The notes beneath the pieces are model-generated. The model was not told the DNA's origin. It ran no database searches and was given only the letters and a program-made list of their open reading frames with translations. The translations under genes and the position numbers were made by a program. Shown piece by piece: positions 25,405 through 35,490 of a stretch of DNA of 64,000 nt. The DNA is from Pedobacter sp. HDW13 (GTDB lineage Bacteria; Bacteroidota; Bacteroidia; Sphingobacteriales; Sphingobacteriaceae). The stretch is from the NCBI RefSeq assembly GCF_011303555.1, contig NZ_CP049868.1:2666001-2730000 (forward strand), written 5' to 3'. Within the stretch, counting starts at the first letter, position 1; each line of letters begins with the position of its first letter.

Positions 25405-25511
25405 AAGCTATCCACCAGGTGCTGTAACCTTGTGGAGTACAGCTTGCCATCTGGCTATTACTCCTATTTTCAGTGTGCACTTTTTTATTTCCGGGTAGAT
25501 TTATTTCTTAT

Positions 25512-25549
25512 AAAATAAGGTGTTCTCACTCAAGAGAACACCTTATTTT
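25512..25549. terminator. Strong terminator of the metal-efflux operon
   Basis: A perfect 16-bp stem (25512-25527 with 25534-25549, loop ACTCAA) has AAAA at one foot and TTTT at the other, so it can work on both strands. It is 33 nt past the stop of the adaptor gene. Confidence 0.85.
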
Positions 25550-25582
25550 GATTAAATGAAATGCCACCAGGGCGCAATAAGA

Positions 25583-26806
25583 TTATTCCTCCTCACTATT
25601 TTTCATCTTGGAGAGCAAATCGTAGGTTCCTTTCAGCACTACTTTGCCTGAGAAATCCCTGCCAGCGGGCATGTTTACTTCCAGATAACCACCCTCTGAA
25701 ATTCCTGCGCTTACTGCTACCATTTCGAAATGATAGGAAGGACCGGTATTTTCTGCCCCCTGATTTTGATTCTGGGCAGTTTTACCTTTATTGTCAGCTT
25801 CGTTCTTTACGAAAATGTATTTTTTACCTTCGAAATCTACTACAGCGGCTACAGGTAGTGTCATTACTTTTACAGAACCGGTTTCAATAAATGCTTTAAG
25901 GTAAGTGCCTGGAATAAAAGCTGTACTACCCTGAGCGATGGCATGAACAGTTACGGTTTTGTCGGCATTAATTTCTCCACCTACCAGTTGTACTACAGCA
26001 CTGCGCTGGGTTGAATCGTTGGTAAGAGAAAAAATCACTTTCTGGCCTTTCTTTACCATTTGAGCATCTTTCTCAAAAACATTCAGTTCAACATGTAGGT
26101 TCGCGCTATTCACAATTTCGAACATCACATCATTCGGTGCTACAAACTTGCCGGTATTTACGTTCACTTTGGTTACATAGCCAGTAATTGGGGCATAAAT
26201 ATTAATCTGGCTCCTGATATTTCCGGCATTGAGCGATGAAGGGTTGATATTGATCAGCTGCAAACGCGCTTTCAGGGCACTTACCCTAGCGAGGTTCCCC
26301 TGATAAGCAGCTTTTGCCTGTTGAAGTGTTTTCTGTGCATTTACATTCTGCTGTGCCAGGGTTAATTGCCGTTTGTATTCGGCATCAGTGAGCTCAAGCT
26401 GGCTTTTGCTTTCCAGGTAGTCTTGCTGCAGCTGTACATACTCCTGGTTCTGCAATATCGCAATCACCTGGCCTTTACTTACCTTAATTCCCTGAAGCAG
26501 CGGTGTAGATTTGACGATACCGCCCATTTGGGTGGTAATACTGATCAGGTTTTGAGGAGGGACATCGATAAATCCGTTTACTTTAAGCATGCCGCTTAGG
26601 GAACGAAGTTCGGGGCTGCCCAATGCTATACCAACTGCTTTATATTGCGATGCAGTTAATTCGACAGCATTACTTTCCGCTGCAGTACTGTCTGCCTGGA
26701 TCTCTGTAGCAGCAGCATCTTTTTCCTTATTACCACAAGAAGAAAGCGAGATGGCTAGAACAGCGATGCAGGAGATTCGGTTAAGGACTTTAATTACTTT
26801 TTTCAT
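25583..26806 (-). CDS. RND efflux periplasmic adaptor lipoprotein (CzcB/CusB type)
   Basis: 407 aa. It has a lipoprotein signal with lipobox SLSSC. The lipoyl/barrel-sandwich halves flank an alpha-helical hairpin (QLQQDYLESKSQLELTDAEY, NVNAQKTLQQAKAAYQGNLA), followed by the INIYAPITGYVTKVNVNTGK and the membrane-proximal domain. It bridges the inner-membrane pump and outer-membrane channel. It starts 8 nt after the stop of the pump gene, so it is in one operon. Confidence 0.92.
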   Translation of the reverse strand: MKKVIKVLNRISCIAVLAISLSSCGNKEKDAAATEIQADSTAAESNAVELTASQYKAVGIALGSPELRSLSGMLKVNGFIDVPPQNLISITTQMGGIVKSTPLLQGIKVSKGQVIAILQNQEYVQLQQDYLESKSQLELTDAEYKRQLTLAQQNVNAQKTLQQAKAAYQGNLARVSALKARLQLININPSSLNAGNIRSQINIYAPITGYVTKVNVNTGKFVAPNDVMFEIVNSANLHVELNVFEKDAQMVKKGQKVIFSLTNDSTQRSAVVQLVGGEINADKTVTVHAIAQGSTAFIPGTYLKAFIETGSVKVMTLPVAAVVDFEGKKYIFVKNEADNKGKTAQNQNQGAENTGPSYHFEMVAVSAGISEGGYLEVNMPAGRDFSGKVVLKGTYDLLSKMKNSEEE

Positions 26807-26814
26807 TTGATATC

Positions 26815-29800
26815 TTATTTACCTTTTAGGTACTGTAATGTGAATATGGATTGATTATATTGATTAATAGCCGCCAGGTAGTTAAAGCGGATATCTGAGT
26901 AGGTGCGAATGGCCTGCAGGTATTCAATATAGCCGATTTCGCCAGCCTGAAAAGCAATCTGGGCCTGCTTTAAGATCAGGTTTACATTGGGCAGGGCACT
27001 ATCTTTATAGTAAGCTATACTTTTTGAATTTTTGAGCATATCCTGATAAGCCTGTTCATAGCGCCCCTTAAATCGGATTGGGATAATAGAAACTCACTTT
27101 CGGCAAGCTGCTTATCTATTTTGGCCGCCTTGATCCGTGAAGAGAATGGTTTAAAAAACAAAGGAACTGAGATCCCTGCGGATATACCCTGGAAACGCTT
27201 GCCGCCACCGTAATAAATATCCTGGCCGTTTATGTTCTGAAGTCCAATAAACGATTGGTTAAAATAACCGATATTAAAATCGGGGCCTGAACGCGAACGT
27301 TCTACTCTGATGGCTTTATCGGCGATATCAATTTGCTGGCGTAGCAGCAAAAGAGTTGGATTTTCTGTTGTTACTTTATCACCCTGCTCAGCCAACCAAA
27401 GGATTTGCTTAAAATCAGTGTTTGCCAGAATAACCTCTTCTTTGGTATTCAACAGGCGTTTAAGTTCGGCAGAATAAGCCAGTATATCGGCCTTGTTTTT
27501 ACTCATCTGGTTGCGAACTTCGTTATACTGTGTTTCAGCAGTGGTTTTCTCCAGCAGGTTAGTCTCGCCGGCCTTATAGCGCAATGATGCCGCTTTTAAG
27601 AAATTGCTGTACACACTATCCTGACTAATGTACAGCCTTTCCAATGCCTTAAAATATGCTAACTGTGTATAAACGCTCCGTACCTGATAGCTCAGCTCCT
27701 GTTGGGTAACGCTTAATCCGATTTCTGCATTTTTGATCTGGGCATCGTAAAGATTCCGCTGGCTTGTGAATAAACCGGGATAAGGAATATTCTGGGTAGC
27801 AGAGAAGTTATTATCCCTTTTGATGGTATTGATCTGACCGTATTGGACATCAATATTGGTTTTACCTAAATCAGTTGAGCTGCCCTTAAGTGCCTGTTGC
27901 TTGCTAATTTGTAAGGCAGCGGATTTGACAGCCTGATTACTGCCAATGGCTATATTTACTGCCTGTTCCATGCTCATGCCCCGAGCTGGAGCAGTTTGTG
28001 CCTGAGCTGAGTTTGAGAAAGTGCATATGCCGACAAATAGCAGCAGAGTTAAAATGGCTGGTGGAGCTGCAGTTTTCTTTCTGCTTTTAAAGCCCTCGAA
28101 ATAAGTGTATAACACGGGTAAAACAATTAAAGTTAAAATAGTAGAGGTAATTAGCCCGCCAATTACAACTGTAGCCAGCGGTTTTTGTACCTCCGCACCT
28201 GCAGCGCTTGAAATGGCCATTGGCAGGAAACCCAGCGAGGCTACTGTCGCAGTCATTAATACCGGACGTAGCCGAATAGCCGTGCCTTCGAGCACAATGT
28301 CTCTAATGCTGTATTTGTTCATTTTTTTTAGCCGGTTGAATTCGGTAATTAGCACAATACCATTAAGTACGGCCACACCAAAAAGTGCAATAAAACCTAC
28401 GCCTGCAGAAATGCTGAACGGCATTCCCCTTAAAAGCAACCCCAGGATACCACCAATGGCGGCCATAGGAATGGCTGAGAAAATAAGCACCGATTGTTTT
28501 ACTGAACCAAAAGAGAAGTAAAGCAGGAGCAGGATCAGCAGCAAGGCCACCGGAACGGCAATTGATAGCCTGGCCGTTGCCTCTTTAAGGTTTTCAAACT
28601 GGCCTCCGTAAGTGATGTAATATCCAGCAGGTAGTTTAATTTGCTCGTTGATCTTCGCTTCAATTTCGCTTACCACGCTCTGGATATCCCGCCCCGAACA
28701 TTTAAGCCTACAATAATTCTTCTTTTAGTATCTTCTCTCTGAATCTGGTTAGGGCCAACCTTAAATTCAACATCAGCCAGCTGATCTAAAGGAACCTGAT
28801 TGCCATTGGGAGCAGAAACATATACATTTTTCACATCATCAATCCCTTTACGGTTGGCCTGAGACAATCGAACGGTGATATCATAACGCTGTTCGCCTTC
28901 GTAAACCAGTCCGGCCGATTGACCTGCAAATGCGGTATTCAAAGCCTGATTTACTGTTTCTACGCTCAGGCCATACTGCGCAATCCGGTCACGGTTAATT
29001 TTTACTACAATTTGTGGTAGCCCGGTGGCCTGTTCTAGGTATAAATCTTTTGCTCCCTGAACACCTGAAACGATTTTACCTATTTTCTGTGAAAGAGCGG
29101 TCAGTGTTTCTAGATCGTCACCGAAAACCTTGATCCCGATATCCTGCCTAACACCCGAGATCAGCTCATTGGAACGGAGTTGGATAGGCTGAGAAAATCC
29201 GAAGCTTACCCCGGGAACTTCTTCTAACGCTTTGCTCATCAGCTCGGCCAGTTCTTCCCTATCATGAGTGGTTGTCCATTCTTTTTTGTTCTTTAATACG
29301 ATAGTTAAATCGCAGGCTTCCATCGGCATTGGATCTGTTGGGATTTCAGCAGCCCCCACTTTACCAATTACTTCTTTTACTTCGGGGAATTTCTCTACCA
29401 GTATTTTTGAGGCCTGGTTAACTTTATCAATGGTTTGAGAGAGCGAACTACCAGTTAGTAGCCTGGTTTCTACAGCAAAATCCCCCTCTTCCAGGGTTGG
29501 AATAAATTCTCCGCCCATTCTGGTGAAGATAAACGCGCTGATGGCCAGCAGCAGTACCGAGGCGATGACAACAAGTTTCCTATGATTAAGTGCACCTTTA
29601 ATCATAGGCGTATACCTTCTCTGGAAAAAATCCATCATGCGGTCAGAAAAGTTCCGTTTATGTGCAACTTTCTTGCTCAGCAAGAGCGAGGATACCATGG
29701 GCACATAAGTTAATGATAATATAAATGCACCGATAATGGCAAAAGATACCGTTTGTGCCATAGGGCCAAACATTTTTCCTTCAATGCCAACCAAAGCCAG

Positions 29801-31198
29801 GATTGGCAGGTAAACAATGAGGATAATAATCTGGCCAAATGCTGCGGCGCTCATCATGCGAACAGCTGATTTCTCTACTTGAGCATCCATTTCAGGTTGT
29901 GTGTATGCCCGACCTAATTTATTCCCGGATAGGATGTGCATGGTAGCCTCCACAATAATTACCGCCCCGTCTACAATGAGACCGAAATCAATAGCCCCGA
30001 GGCTCATCAGGTTGCCTGATACCCCAAAAAGGTTCATCATTGAAATGGCAAAGAGCATCGCCAGTGGAATTACGGAGGCTACAACTAGCCCAGCACGGAA
30101 ATTCCCAAGAAAAAGTACCAGTACAAAAATAACAATCAGTGCCCCCTCGATTAGGTTTTTAGCTACAGTACCCATGGCGCGGTCTACCAGTGCGCTCCTG
30201 TCGAGAAAAGGCTCGATGGTAACGCCTTGTGGCAGGGTTTTGTTAATGCGGGCGATTTTAGCCTTCACCTGCTTTACCACATTATTGGCATTCGCCCCTT
30301 TGAGCATCATTACAATACCGCCCACTGCTTCACCTTCACCTTGTTTTGTAGCCCGGGTTAAGGCGCCATAACGGATCGAATTTCCAATTTGAACCGTCGC
30401 AATATCACGGATTAGCACAGGAATGCCATTGGTATTATTCTTTACTACAATTTTGTTGATGTCCTCCAGGTTCTCGACCAAGCCCTCACTTCTGATGAAA
30501 TAAGCATTTGGCTTTTTATCTATATAGGCACCTCCTGTATTCTGGTTGTTCTTTTCCAAAGCAGAAAAAACATCGCTTATACTTAAGTTTAAACTTCGGA
30601 GTTTATCGGGATCAAGGGCGATTTCATACTGTTTAAGCAAACCGCCAAAACTGTTTACCTCGGCAATACCAGGTGTGCCAAGAAGCTGCCTCCTTACAAT
30701 CCAGTCCTGGATACTTCGAAGTTCACGGGCATTGAATTTATTTTCAAATCCGGGTTTAGCATGTACAACATATTGATAGATTTCCCCAAGACCTGTTGAT
30801 ATTGGTGAGATTTCAGGATTTCCCAATCCCTGGGGGATGTTGTTCCTGGCCTCGGAAAGCTTTTCGTTTACCTGCTGCCGAGCCCAGTAAATATCCACAT
30901 CATCATGAAATACGATGGTTACTACCGAAAGACCAAAGCGTGAAATAGAGCGTACCTGCTCAATTTCCGGAATGGTGGACATGGTTTGCTCAACAGGATA
31001 AGAAATAAGCCTTTCTACCTCCTGGGTAGCTAGCGAAGGACTTAATGTGATTACCTGAACCTGGTTATTGGTGATATCAGGAACGGCATCGATGGGTAGT
31101 TTTTTAAGGGAATAGATTCCCCATGCAATCAGCCCCAAAGTAAACAAGGCAATAATGAGCTTGTTCTTAATGGAGAACTGAATAATATTTTGAAGCAT
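26815..31198 (-). pseudogene. CusA/CzcA heavy-metal RND pump fused to a C-terminal TolC-like domain; two one-base frame breaks
   Basis: From ATG 31198 (MLQNIIQFSIKNKLIIALFT) the first frame runs to about 28690 and carries HME-RND motifs, including DFGLIVDGAVIIVEATMHIL and porter domains. The second frame holds the last transmembrane helices, ending VLPVLYTYFEGFKSRKK. It then enters a signal-peptide-like segment (ILTLLLFVGICTFSNSAQAQ) and an outer-membrane-efflux helical domain, finished in a third frame (to 26815). Breaks lie at CCCGCCCC (28688-28695) and CGCCCC (27062-27067). One extra G/C at each restores VRGRDIQSVVSEI and LRGRYEQAYQDML and a product of about 1461 aa. Probable cation or Cu/Zn/Co efflux. 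Likely intact in the cell. Confidence 0.85.
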
Positions 31199-31293
31199 TA
31201 TTCTTTCAATTAAGTTTAAAACAAAAAATAGCAATGCAGGACGATGCTACACCAATCTTATTGGGACGCACTCCGACATCGAAAAAAATTGAA

Positions 31294-31617
31294 TTAACCT
31301 AATTTAGGCGGTTGCCAAACGGATAGGGGTAAAGAGGTCACCTGGCTAGGTGCTAAAATCTGATAATCTGAAATTACCTGTGGAAATATTATGGCAATTG
31401 AAATTGGTTTTGAAACCTCGCTCATCACACTGCAGCAGGAACACATACAGAATGGCGAGCATAGATCGTTAACATCTGTTTTTGAGGAATGGGAAACCTC
31501 TTGTGCTGTTGGCGCGTTAACCCGCTGCTGAGAACTGCCCAAAGCAAATACATCTCTGCATGGCATGCAGCTGAGTATAATGATTAGAAGTCCTAAAAAC
31601 AAACTGGTGTGTTTCAC
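31294..31617 (-). CDS. Small exported cysteine-rich protein (DUF6660-like) leading the metal-efflux operon
   Basis: 107 aa. An N-terminal hydrophobic segment (SLFLGLLIIILSCMPCRDVF) precedes a polar linker and a dense cysteine cluster, CSPFCMCSCCS, at about residues 53-63. A hydrophobic C-terminus ends SVWQPPKLG. I recall similar short Bacteroidota proteins sitting ahead of CusA/CzcA operons, named DUF6660, but cannot verify this. The gene is first in the efflux operon, 95 nt before the pump. The cluster suggests metal binding, for example metal hand-off or sensing. Confidence 0.65.
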   Translation of the reverse strand: MKHTSLFLGLLIIILSCMPCRDVFALGSSQQRVNAPTAQEVSHSSKTDVNDLCSPFCMCSCCSVMSEVSKPISIAIIFPQVISDYQILAPSQVTSLPLSVWQPPKLG

Positions 31618-31976
31618 GCTATTTTTTTTTCAAAAGTAAATAAAATATTTAAATAACAAATTTTAAAACAAGAACCATTATGGGTTTGTAGTCGGTTGAT
31701 TGTCAAATATTTCAAGATGTAGCAAAATGAAAACCAATGTTCATCAGGCAGCAAAAACGATAGGTTGAGGTATTGTGAGGATGGATAAATATTGAACACT
31801 GAAAAATATTGATTATGCTTGACGGGAATAAATTTTCTAGCGTTATATTTGTTTTTTGGTTAACTTAGACTTTAGTTTAAGTATGCAAGCTAGAACATGG
31901 TTAACACTTATGAGGATTATAAACAGAAAATATGCAGACGTTCAATGGGTGGTTTAATCAATAAATTATTTGACAA
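31618..31976. other. 359-bp spacer with a possible plus-strand promoter
   Basis: AT-rich spacer between divergent units. A TATATTTG box at 31844-31851 with TTG at 31819-31821 (22-nt spacer) could drive the small lipoprotein gene, with a leader of about 125 nt. I see no convincing ORF or RNA structure. A 61-codon minus-strand frame here looks random. Confidence 0.4.
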
Positions 31977-32345
31977 ATGAAACTGAAAATCGTACCAATA
32001 CTACTGCTGATATTAATTGCCGGATGTAAAAAAACTAAAGTTTCCTATGATAAAAATACAGTAGCCTGTGGAATAAAAAATCCTTTGGAGAATTTACCCT
32101 GGCTTAAAAGTGAATTTCAGGATATTGCCGGTTTCCCTGAAACAAATGGCATAGTGCTTTATGAATTTAATGGCAAGGAAATTATTGATATTTACAAATC
32201 GTACTACAGTAGTTTAAATGGCCGGCAGTTTTATTGTGATGGCCAGCAAGTAAAGTTCGACTCAGGAAAAGATCTTCAGGACTACATTCAGATGAGGAAG
32301 AAAGTCTCTATATTATTTGGCCAAAAGTTCGCACTATCACAATAA
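31977..32345 (+). CDS. Small lipoprotein of unknown function
   Basis: 122 aa. A lipoprotein signal (MKLKIVPILLLILIAGCKK; lipobox IAGC) is followed by a compact domain with two cysteines (VACGIKN and FYCDGQQV) and the segment NLPWLKSEFQDIAGF. I have seen short Bacteroidota lipoproteins of this general type but cannot assign a function. It is monocistronic, between the metal-efflux operon and the DUF92 gene. Confidence 0.7.
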   Translation: MKLKIVPILLLILIAGCKKTKVSYDKNTVACGIKNPLENLPWLKSEFQDIAGFPETNGIVLYEFNGKEIIDIYKSYYSSLNGRQFYCDGQQVKFDSGKDLQDYIQMRKKVSILFGQKFALSQ

Positions 32346-32495
32346 ACAAAAGGCTTAGCTACTTTTTCAATATTAAATCCTTTGTGCAATTCTGTTGCCA
32401 AATGGCCTGATTGCTGATTGCGCACTTTAAAATATTAAATATAGTGGGCCTGGTCAAAGTCCCAATATTTTCAATGTGCATAAGTATAATTCAGA

Positions 32496-32503
32496 TATAT
32501 TTG
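32496..32503 (+). promoter_or_regulatory. -7 element giving a predicted leaderless DUF92 mRNA
   Basis: TATATTTG, then TAAC, then ATG 32508. Confidence 0.6.
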
Positions 32504-32507
32504 TAAC

Positions 32508-33224
32508 ATGTTAAATAGCGGCATCTTTCTGCCTGTCATCATCATTTGTGGTATGGCCTATAGCATTCTGGCCAAAAAACTGACCGTTATGGCCGCTGTT
32601 ACCGGTGCAATAGTGGCACTTATTATTTTTAGCGCCTCAGGTTACACCGGGCTTGCCATGATGACCACCTTTTTTATCCTAGGTTCTGCAGCAACTTCAT
32701 GGCAGCAATCAAAAAAACAACCTTTTGCCACCGGAGAAGAAACGAAGAAAGGTCGTAGTGCTTTACAGGTGTTGGCCAATGCTGGAGCTGCGGCGATTGC
32801 GGCTGTGCTAGCTTTAAGTTATCCGGGGCTTGGTTATTTAATGCTTCCGATAATAGCGGCATCTTTTGCCTCGGCTACAGCAGATACACTCTCCTCCGAG
32901 CTGGGTATGGTTTACGGAAGACGGTTTTTCAATATTGTTTCCTTCAGGCCCGAACCTTGCGGGATGGATGGAGTTATCAGCCTGGAGGGCACCCTGATCG
33001 GTGTTGCCGGTAGCTGTATTATCGCCAGTATTTATGCAGTTGGATCAGGGTGGAGCATTAGCTTTTTCTTTATTGTACTAGCAGGAACATTGGGTAACCT
33101 TACTGATTCTGTATTGGGGGCTTTGCTGGAGCGCAAGGGGATAATCGGAAATGATACAGTCAATTTTTTAAATACCTTAACAGCGGCGCTGGCGATGTTG
33201 TTGTTTGGAATATTTTATCTTTAA
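32508..33224 (+). CDS. DUF92 family integral membrane protein
   Basis: 238 aa with about six hydrophobic segments. The family pattern is seen in ASFASATADTLSSELGMVYG and FRPEPCGMDGVISLEGTLIG, the loop conserved in DUF92 (TIGR00297) proteins. The plant member VTE6 is a phytyl-phosphate kinase, so a prenyl- or lipid-phosphate role is possible, but bacterial functions are unproven. It converges with the fused hydrolase gene downstream. Confidence 0.87.
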   Translation: MLNSGIFLPVIIICGMAYSILAKKLTVMAAVTGAIVALIIFSASGYTGLAMMTTFFILGSAATSWQQSKKQPFATGEETKKGRSALQVLANAGAAAIAAVLALSYPGLGYLMLPIIAASFASATADTLSSELGMVYGRRFFNIVSFRPEPCGMDGVISLEGTLIGVAGSCIIASIYAVGSGWSISFFFIVLAGTLGNLTDSVLGALLERKGIIGNDTVNFLNTLTAALAMLLFGIFYL

Positions 33225-33265
33225 GATTCCCGTATATCTTCTAATGAAAGCCTTTGTATTATCGA

Positions 33266-34933
33266 TCATTTCTTGAAGGAAGGATTCAAAAATTCGAGAA
33301 TAACCTTATTGAGTAAATCTGGTTTTTCAAAGGGTACATAATGTGTGGCATTGGGAATGATTTGTAACTGAGATTTACCAATGTGTGCCGCAATGAGTCT
33401 GGTATGCTCAGGTTTAATCACATCGTCACTTCCTGCAATTACCAACACGGGATTGACGATTTGTTGCAATTGCTTTGTGGTAATATTGGGCTGCTCCAGC
33501 ATCAGGCTGATTAATCGGGGGCTTTTCGGCGGGTTTTGTGCCGTCAACAGATTCTTAAAGGAGGCCAGCAAACTATCAGCTACGCCCGAAGGATAGAGGT
33601 TTGCACCGATGGTTACCATATTATCTACCAACTCTGGATGGGTAAGATTAAAGCTCAGGGCAGTATTACCGCCATCGCTCCAGCCTACCAGGTTCACTTT
33701 TTTTAGTTCCATTGCAGTAAGCACTTTATGGAGGTCGTCGGCAAATTTATCGTAACTATAAGCCGCCGTAGATAGGTCGGTACTTCTACCTTGTCCACGC
33801 GTATCGATAGCAATTACCCGAAAATGTTTTGCAAAAACAGGAATCTGGCGGTAGAAATCTGCTATACTTCCGTTGTTGCCATGCAAGAGTACCAGAGGTT
33901 CACCTTTACCATACTCCTCAGTATAAATTCTGGCATCTCCCAGATCAATGTATCTGCCTTTTTTATTTTTACCATATCCACTTTCCAAAGCCGCCTGTTT
34001 ATAACGGTAGTAATTAGCTAGCGTCGTTATCTCCGGCTTTTCATCTATTAAAGGTTTATCGGTTAGTTGCAATTTCTTTCCTTCCTTGCTGTACTTAATA
34101 TCAAGATTGGCAATGAAGGTTCCGGCATTGCCTTCCCAATTCCCCTGACTTTGATATCGGAACAGCAAGTCTTTAGCTATCGTTTTCTTTGCCGAAACAC
34201 CAAAAACAAAATTGTTGTTACTATCTGGTGCATAGTTTACCAGTTGTAGTGTTACCGCAATCTTATCCAATCCATCAAAATTGAGCTGATGAGGGGCAAG
34301 ATCTATATGCTGCCAACCCGTAGAGCTGGCCTTATAGGTAATATGTTTACGTAAAACATTACTGTCGGGCAAATTATCCTTTACCGTGTAAATGTTAAGC
34401 TTTAAGGTAATAGAAGAGAACTTTGAGCTAGGCATGATATAGAAGTTGTAAGCTTTAAGCAAGGTTCGATCGTATATTTCAAAGATATTTCCTTGCTCTA
34501 TACTAGGAACGTTTTGGTCAAACATTTTAGAAAAAGTTATCATGGGCCTGGACTGTTGCCCTACGATCCGCTCTTTCAGTTTCGCTGCTTTAATAACAAC
34601 TTCGCCTATATCAAATACCTTTTCCTGGAGTGTAATTACCATTCCCGATTTGGATTCATTTGCCTGAAGATGCCGATCAATAAAACCCGTGGCACTGAAT
34701 ATCACACTGCTGCTGGCCAGACTGTCTGGGATAACCAGTTTAAAGATCCCATCCTCGCTTGCAACGGTGGCAACCTTACTGTTTTTGATGCCTATTGAAC
34801 AATATGGGACCGGATGTTGTTGGGAATCTTTCACACTGCCGGTTAAAATACGCTGTGCCTTAACATTGAATAATACGAATAATGCTGCTACTGTTAAAAA
34901 TAGCCTTTTAAAAGAGGAAGGGATATTGCTCAT
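33266..34933 (-). CDS. Exported alpha/beta hydrolase with N-terminal carboxypeptidase-regulatory-like domain
   Basis: 555 aa from ATG 34933 (MSNIPSSFKRLFLTVAALFV; signal peptide to about VKAQ). Residues 28-105 are a CarboxypepD_reg-like sandwich (GSVKDSQQHPVPYCSIGI). Residues about 110-275 are a beta-rich middle domain (SSITLKLNIYTVKDNLPDSN, STGWQHIDLAPHQLNFDGLD) of the kind found in other Bacteroidota envelope proteins. Residues about 295-555 are an alpha/beta hydrolase with LVLLHGNNGSIADFY, nucleophile GWSDGG, acid in IAGSDDVI and His in ATHYVPF. The fusion suggests a periplasmic esterase held at the envelope. Substrate unknown. Confidence 0.85.
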   Translation of the reverse strand: MSNIPSSFKRLFLTVAALFVLFNVKAQRILTGSVKDSQQHPVPYCSIGIKNSKVATVASEDGIFKLVIPDSLASSSVIFSATGFIDRHLQANESKSGMVITLQEKVFDIGEVVIKAAKLKERIVGQQSRPMITFSKMFDQNVPSIEQGNIFEIYDRTLLKAYNFYIMPSSKFSSITLKLNIYTVKDNLPDSNVLRKHITYKASSTGWQHIDLAPHQLNFDGLDKIAVTLQLVNYAPDSNNNFVFGVSAKKTIAKDLLFRYQSQGNWEGNAGTFIANLDIKYSKEGKKLQLTDKPLIDEKPEITTLANYYRYKQAALESGYGKNKKGRYIDLGDARIYTEEYGKGEPLVLLHGNNGSIADFYRQIPVFAKHFRVIAIDTRGQGRSTDLSTAAYSYDKFADDLHKVLTAMELKKVNLVGWSDGGNTALSFNLTHPELVDNMVTIGANLYPSGVADSLLASFKNLLTAQNPPKSPRLISLMLEQPNITTKQLQQIVNPVLVIAGSDDVIKPEHTRLIAAHIGKSQLQIIPNATHYVPFEKPDLLNKVILEFLNPSFKK

Positions 34934-35010
34934 ATACAGCAAAGACGGTACAGTGGCCTGAACGGTTGCATGTTCATCTTAATTTTTTGCCTGCCAGGCA
35001 TAGTAGCCCT

Positions 35011-35490
35011 TTAGAGTAGCCTAGATCTCAATGTGAGAATAGTAAGATATTTATCGATCCGCCTTTTATTTTGCTGTTGCAAAAGGACAGGATAGATGTT
35101 CATCAAGAGGTTAACCAAGGTGATAACCAGTGCAAAAAGGTAAAGGCCTTTGAAGATTTTAATGAATATAAAAACATTCATAAATCCAGATGCCAGCAGA
35201 TGGTTGAGCTCCGCTGCGGTCATTTCTTTTCTATATTCATTTAACTCACTTGCCTTGATTTTTTTCTTCATGGAAAGCTTGGGGTTGAAAAATTTAAAGA
35301 AAGAATGCAGCAGAATATATTTAAATACGTTTAAGCCTAATAGTTTGTTAAGCTTTTCATTTTTAATAAAGTTAAGGTGCGTTAAGGGCTGGTAAAATGT
35401 CGTTTTTGCCAGGAAAGCATTCAATAGCATACCTACAATCCAGGAAATAAAAGCAATAGCAAAGCTGAAAGTTATTTGTTTGATGAGCAT
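35011..35490 (-). CDS. Hypothetical membrane protein
   Basis: 159 aa. Two or three hydrophobic segments (ITFSFAIAFISWIVGMLLNA and LYLFALVITLVNLLMNIYPV) flank a basic central region (KLSMKKKIKASELNEYRKEM) with TAAELNHLLASGFMN. The layout resembles small Bacteroidota membrane proteins distantly like the CrtO acyltransferase family, but the match is too weak to name. It lies behind the fused hydrolase gene on the same strand, so a shared unit is possible. Confidence 0.6.
   Translation of the reverse strand: MLIKQITFSFAIAFISWIVGMLLNAFLAKTTFYQPLTHLNFIKNEKLNKLLGLNVFKYILLHSFFKFFNPKLSMKKKIKASELNEYRKEMTAAELNHLLASGFMNVFIFIKIFKGLYLFALVITLVNLLMNIYPVLLQQQNKRRIDKYLTILTLRSRLL

Noticed and set aside
9276..31198. 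Treating the lipoprotein, AraC and CzcA-TolC genes as decayed pseudogenes
   Set aside because: All breaks are one-base losses in or beside G/C runs with intact downstream coding; a sequencing error is simpler. They are listed as pseudogene only because the given sequence is broken.
31614..31799. 61-codon minus-strand frame upstream of the Cys-cluster gene
   Set aside because: Random-looking AT-rich translation with no motif; it overlaps the start of the real gene.
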